DNA of 17,069 nucleotides from Clostridia bacterium (GTDB lineage: Bacteria; Bacillota_A; Clostridia; Oscillospirales; CAG-272), in assembly GCA_017408625.1 (NCBI GenBank), contig JAFQUG010000131.1, positions 1 to 17,069 of the forward strand, written 5' to 3'. Under the pieces are notes generated by a model. The model ran no database searches, was not told the DNA's origin, and was given only the letters and a program-made list of their open reading frames with translations. The position numbers and the translations under genes are program-made. Shown here in pieces: positions 14,701-17,069 of the stretch. Every line of letters begins with the position of its first letter. Position 1 is the stretch's first letter.

Positions 14701-15509
14701 ACGTGCGCGGTGAGATGCCGGGCGCATACTCCCCCACCAACCCTGCCAACCACAGCATTCCGCAGGTATTCAACTACTTTGAATGGGACTGGTACGCTGA
14801 AAACGGTGGCCGCACGTATGGCGGCTCGTCCACCGCAGGCTCGGGCATCGGCATTTATCCCGAGGATAATCGCATCACCATCCGCATCAAGCGTTATGCC
14901 GAGGACGGACTTGGCGTGGCCTCTGCCTCGCACTCCTTTCCCTACTCGGACAAATTCACGCCCGGAGAGGACGGCTGGTTCAAGCTGCGCGTGGTGGACG
15001 ACGGACAGACCGTATCCATCTATATGAACGACGCGCTGATGTGCACGGTCAAGATGGAGAACCCCGGTGTCACGTATGACTCCGATGGCACAGGCCAGCA
15101 ATACTACGGCAAGGCGATCTTATACGATGCAGACGGAAAGCAGGTGCTGGAGGTGGAAAACACCCGCCTCAATTCCCAGGGCTCGCAGATCGCGCTGACC
15201 ACACGCTTCCAGACCATGGAATTTGCCAACCTCTACATCGCATACGAAACGCAGGTTGCCGAGGGCGGCCGAGTGGACAGTGCTCTGACAAAGAGCACCG
15301 AACAAGCAGACTACACACCCGACAAGCACCTGCTTGACTCGCTGAACATGGGCACTGCGCCCGAGTCCGAAACAGATTCGGAAAGCGGAGCCGAATCGGC
15401 CACCGAGCCCGAGGAGCAACAGAAGGGGTGCAAATCCCTGTTGGCTGCCCCCACGGCACTGATCGCGCTGTGCATCTGCGCAGCTGCATGCAAAAAGAAA
15501 AAGAACTGA
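11775..15509 (+). CDS. Large secreted, membrane-anchored GH71/99-like glycosidase with LamG/CBM-like domains
   Basis: This is a 1244-residue surface protein. Layout: signal peptide (about 1-30, ending AAAADSG), LamG/concanavalin-like domain (about 45-259), a (beta/alpha)8-type catalytic region (about 265-660), a CBM9-like sugar-binding domain (about 674-855, with LNVDGDASTGWEGYDFVLNR), a second LamG-like domain (about 863-1158), an acidic linker, and a hydrophobic C-terminal anchor ending in four Lys (1217-1244). The catalytic part has WAEPYFGYYRN (Glu345), GVDFIFLDVSN (Asp377) and ITGWNEW (Glu590), the pattern of GH71/GH99/WbsX-like barrels; the exact family and the catalytic residues are not settled. 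It probably degrades a polysaccharide at the cell surface. GGAG lies about 8 bp upstream of the ATG. Its natural terminator is broken by an insertion. Confidence 0.82.
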   Translation: MKRIKLMTCALLATLLLAGTISAAIPAAAADSGRTYAGTPITEHKGGYDYDFASRTLSTYTYDFSAERINAYVGDAALALGNRACAQIVDGRLTTIPGRTFALGSAVCLGDDYGLEHGYLSFDLSLTGGTVYLGVRNSQTAVSHKERGIWFALDDSGSLRIFEPECGLEATLPLGADLTDTTLTLHDALDTIALYAGEQLIAMVSYSPSGHLAFADADGTVLASTEECELYQTGYFTLELCDIDGYVDNVRFTNVQQTWNIPEADSLRKIDYSTWTATDALDRTIADNALAGEPNEQRYVGLFYFLCWVGAGQVVQDNTKLYLEMGYKDAKKYIEEKGGEAYWAEPYFGYYRNTDTWVYRKHAYMLEQAGVDFIFLDVSNAEVFVPGHTALFDTWLSMRRQGIDTPQIVFFNGDTPSTFQSNMNTLFATVYADENWEKYEELFFMWEGKPLVFGNYSGLSGEIKKKVDEKFTVRGSWAWIDRDNYWSWLQEYRYDPETGAARMENGGWGRDADGKIESLSIAMGHHPSMSKGRSFVNGPPTKSSDMAFSAVEQAGLGLGFTSQFNAMQTLVGDNVDKDQPFVLMITGWNEWIAGCVHHDTRQSMAGTNAKFQYIDQFNCEFSRDGEPMRNRDGYGIGDNYYYQMVDQIRRYKGISAAPVADNQTTIDIYDLSSWDDVQLTYMDSLYDIEHRNTISYDPHFRYINNTGRNDFDFAKVSQDSANLYFLVKTSSDIIIDTDSTWMNLYLNVDGDASTGWEGYDFVLNRDRDSFVVTVEKFKDNTFETEIVGGAYYYLEGSYMAISLSKSLLGAQGKIEHMTFKWADNSVDNGDPMAFMDLGDTAPDNRFGFVYKCESYTDREIPKTTLVYDATAAVQNGAHVQKPEGDANITLKTAVVDVLYDLCDVKPGVFVTSTPIAEQFQHAGGTSASTVQVIKCEKFNYLRMKEVSDLRTWNDVEGAYEFAADVHMVDYGNSAIYVRGEMPGAYSPTNPANHSIPQVFNYFEWDWYAENGGRTYGGSSTAGSGIGIYPEDNRITIRIKRYAEDGLGVASASHSFPYSDKFTPGEDGWFKLRVVDDGQTVSIYMNDALMCTVKMENPGVTYDSDGTGQQYYGKAILYDADGKQVLEVENTRLNSQGSQIALTTRFQTMEFANLYIAYETQVAEGGRVDSALTKSTEQADYTPDKHLLDSLNMGTAPESETDSESGAESATEPEEQQKGCKSLLAAPTALIALCICAAACKKKKN

Positions 15510-15513
15510 TACC

Positions 15514-15712
15514 AAAAAAGGGCTGCCGCAAGGCAATGTCATTCAGTTAATAAAACACGGTGCGCCCCCGCCCCCAAGATCCTTCGCGGCGCCCCTGCCT
15601 GTCATTCTCGAGCGCAGCGAAGAATCTTGGCAGGGGCTTGCTCGAGGATGACGGGGGGCGGGATTGCAATTCCTTCACTGAATGACATTGTGCCTCAAGG
15701 CAGCTCTTTTTT
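15514..15712. mobile_element. Rho-independent terminator split by a nested inverted-repeat insertion (MITE-like)
   Basis: A6 (15514-15519) with GGGCTGCC-GCAA-GGC (15520-15534) is the left half of a terminator; AGCTC plus T6 (15702-15712) is the right half. Cutting out 15535-15701 rebuilds an 8-bp stem with a GCAA tetraloop. The insert begins and ends with inverted 16-bp ends (15535-15550 and 15674-15689, one mismatch). It is flanked by a 10-bp near-duplication, GCCGCAAGGC (15525-15534) and GCCTCAAGGC (15692-15701). Inside are nested palindromes: GCCCCTGCC (15591-15599) with 15629-15637, and GTCATTCTCGAGC (15601-15613) with 15640-15652. There is no transposase, so it would be moved in trans. 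From 15713 to the promoter at 15875 nothing recognisable is seen. Confidence 0.72.
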
Positions 15713-15874
15713 CACGCTCTGCTTCAAAAGCCACGCCGTACCATCAGGCAAGCATCTTTTTTATATTTTTTCAAAAATCCTCGTACTTTTGGGTCAGAAA
15801 AAACGACTATATAGGTGAAAAGGGCTGTTGCGCGTTGCATGGGGGGTAGTCAAACGCCCGATGGCAAATGGCAC

Positions 15875-15904
15875 TTGACAAACCCGTAGCGGTTATGCTA
15901 TCAT
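15875..15904 (+). promoter_or_regulatory. Promoter of the lipoprotein gene 15932-16792
   Basis: TTGACA (15875-15880), an 18-bp spacer and TATCAT (15899-15904) preceded by TGC (extended -10). It lies 27 bp before the lipoprotein start and close to consensus. Confidence 0.7.
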
Positions 15905-15931
15905 AAACATAGAAAAACAGGAGGGATATAT

Positions 15932-16792
15932 ATGAGAAAATTTCGCGTTTGGACACTAATCTGCGCCTTGATGCTTTGCCTTACGGCACTGTCGGTATTC
16001 ACGGGCTGCGACAAGGAAACCGTCACCATTTATCCCTGCTATTTTGACAGCAACGTCCAGGGCTTAGACGGTGCTGCAATCCGCGCTGCGCTGGAGCAAG
16101 CGGGCTGGAGCTTACATGAGAGTAAGCAGGATAGCATATATGACAACGGCACGACCTATATCTATCAGCTCATTGAGGGCGAGAGCAAGAAAGGCATTAT
16201 CATCTATGAATTTGCAACTGCCGAGGAGGCGCAGGCGGCTTACAAAGAGGACGGCGTGAACGACTATTTTCCGTCGGGCATCTTCCCGGCCGACCACTCC
16301 TTGTACGTCAACAATCTGCGTATTTCCAACTGCTATATCACAACGCTCAAGAACTCCCACGTGGAGCTGATGGAGATTTTAGACCTCGGCACCCCGCAAG
16401 CCTTGGAGATCCCCACCGAGAACACGCAAGAGCTCAAGAGAAAGATCAAGAGCGTGGATATTGAGGCGATCAAGACCGAGATGGAGACCGATGGCTACAC
16501 GTTCTATCAAATGGATTTTTTGGCGCAGGAGGATAGCGAGGACTTTGTCCCCACCTATCTCATCATTTCCCCCACGCAAGATCGCGCCTACCTCTACACG
16601 CAGGCATTAGAACCGAAATTCGGCATGTCTTATACGTATTTTGTCTATCAGATCCTTGAGAAAGCTGCTTTTGACAACGATGATGGAGAGGACATTTACG
16701 TCGGCATGCATTTCGTGGGCTTTATGGACGGCGGATGCGTCGTGTGCTACAGGGGCACGTTTGGCGAGATCGAGCAGTATTTTGCAAAGTAA
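15932..16792 (+). CDS. Putative lipoprotein of unknown function
   Basis: This is a 286-residue protein with a basic start (MRKFR), a hydrophobic segment and a lipobox-like V-F-T-G-C, placing the lipidated Cys at residue 26. The Phe at -3 is unusual for a lipobox. The mature part is an alpha/beta protein of two similar-looking halves by eye (for example YIYQLIEG and later YFVYQILEK), rich in Glu and Asp, with no motif I recognise. A DUF4300-like or other small lipoprotein domain is possible but not supported. AGGAGGG lies 6-7 bp upstream of the ATG, and the gene has its own good promoter, so it is likely transcribed alone. The start of its natural terminator is present after the stop but its second half is absent. 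Confidence 0.8.
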   Translation: MRKFRVWTLICALMLCLTALSVFTGCDKETVTIYPCYFDSNVQGLDGAAIRAALEQAGWSLHESKQDSIYDNGTTYIYQLIEGESKKGIIIYEFATAEEAQAAYKEDGVNDYFPSGIFPADHSLYVNNLRISNCYITTLKNSHVELMEILDLGTPQALEIPTENTQELKRKIKSVDIEAIKTEMETDGYTFYQMDFLAQEDSEDFVPTYLIISPTQDRAYLYTQALEPKFGMSYTYFVYQILEKAAFDNDDGEDIYVGMHFVGFMDGGCVVCYRGTFGEIEQYFAK

Positions 16793-16808
16793 ACAATCAC
16801 GACAAAAC

Positions 16809-16885
16809 AGGGCTGCCGCAAGTGAGTGCAAAATTAGCGGAGAAATTACGAATTGGTTTGCGACCACATTGCGAAATTGATCCGC
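16809..16885 (+). repeat. Orphan half-terminator copy plus nested hairpin
   Basis: AGGGCTGCCGCAAG (16809-16822) is identical over 14 bases to 15519-15532, the left half of the split terminator, and again lies just after a stop codon. No matching right half follows in the window. Next comes a nested imperfect hairpin: GCGGA (16837-16841) with TCCGC (16881-16885), and AATT...GGT (16844-16855) with ACC...AATT (16863-16878). It may be another insertion in a terminator, different in sequence from the first. Confidence 0.45.
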
Positions 16886-16902
16886 GGTAAACAAATCATA
16901 AA

Positions 16903-16935
16903 CCCCGACAGATTTTTTGTAAAGGTCTGTCGGGG
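16903..16935. terminator. Hairpin, probable bidirectional terminator
   Basis: CCCCGACAGA (16903-16912) pairs perfectly with TCTGTCGGGG (16926-16935) across a 13-base loop. The T-runs outside the stem are poor on both strands (CTCGTTTGTTC; TTTATGATTTG on minus). It may serve both the lipoprotein gene and a leftward gene entering from the right edge. Confidence 0.55.
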
Positions 16936-16996
16936 CTCGTTTGTTCTGCCCGATAAATTGGAAATTGGTTATTCGTTTTAGTCTAAGATAATATAC

Positions 16997-17069
16997 TTAA
17001 ATTTGGTTTTGGCTGTTTCTTTCTAACAGAGGAATTAATTCGGTCAAGTATTTATATTCAAGCATATCA
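16997..17069 (-). CDS. Possible 3' end of a leftward gene (partial)
   Basis: On the minus strand an open frame enters from the right edge and ends at TAA (16999-16997), giving about 24 residues with an amphipathic pattern (EYKYLTELIPLLERN). The hairpin at 16935-16903 would be its terminator. The stretch is too short to judge and AT-richer than the other genes, so it may be nothing. Between 16936 and 16996 nothing else is visible. Confidence 0.3.
   Translation of the reverse strand, partial: DMLEYKYLTELIPLLERNSQNQI

Noticed and set aside
15627..15818. Rightward open frame of 63 codons after the large GH-like gene
   Set aside because: Begins inside the nested repeat element, lacks a ribosome site and has no recognisable motif.
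1..17069. CRISPR array, tRNA, rRNA, transposase or phage genes
   Set aside because: No regularly spaced direct repeats, no cloverleaf or rRNA-like stretch, and no transposase, integrase or phage protein was found.

Overview
The window looks like a chromosomal segment of an uncultured anaerobic Clostridia-type Firmicute, probably gut-associated. The reasons are GGAGG-type ribosome binding sites, sigma-A promoters close to TTGACA-17-TATAAT, Gram-positive signal peptides and lipoboxes, acidic or Thr-rich linkers before C-terminal membrane anchors, and fairly GC-rich codon use with AT-rich intergenic DNA. This is an inference from style; no phylogenetic marker is present. No rRNA, tRNA or CRISPR array was seen.

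Left part (1-9353). A truncated lipoprotein gene leaves leftward. Divergent from it, a TTGCGT-17-TATAAT promoter starts an eight-gene operon (343-9319) that ends in a clear terminator. Gene order: DUF5722 glycosidase-like protein; exported membrane-anchored calcineurin-type phosphoesterase; B12-binding corrinoid protein; three UroD-superfamily proteins; reductive activator of corrinoid enzymes (2Fe-2S plus DUF4445); DUF2284 iron-sulfur protein. The last five genes are joined by four ATGA stop/start overlaps. Only the first UroD paralogue keeps the H-x-C...C zinc site of MtaA/MtbA/CmuA methyltransferases. The other two have D-x-D and D-H at those places. The simplest reading is a corrinoid-dependent demethylation system: the two D-type paralogues demethylate a substrate, the corrinoid protein carries the methyl group, the H-x-C paralogue passes it on, and the activator re-reduces Co(II). 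The co-transcribed glycosidase and surface phosphoesterase suggest that the substrate is released from a glycan or phosphodiester. The substrate itself cannot be read from the sequence.

Middle part (9354-11745). Two terminators with the same GCTGAGT stem flank a non-coding block of inverted repeats. Then come a small XRE repressor with a palindromic operator on its own promoter, an orphan rightward promoter with a palindrome in its spacer that runs straight into a terminator about 65 nt downstream, a seven-TM YwaF/TMEM164-like protein (leftward), and an SGNH/GDSL hydrolase with a consensus promoter.

Right part (11775-17069). A 1244-residue secreted multidomain GH71/99-like protein is anchored by a KGCKS-TM-KKKK tail. 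Its terminator is split by a roughly 167-bp nested inverted-repeat insertion; removing it rebuilds a GCAA-loop terminator. A lipoprotein of unknown function follows, then a second orphaned copy of the same half-terminator with a nested hairpin, a bidirectional hairpin, and possibly the 3' end of a leftward gene.
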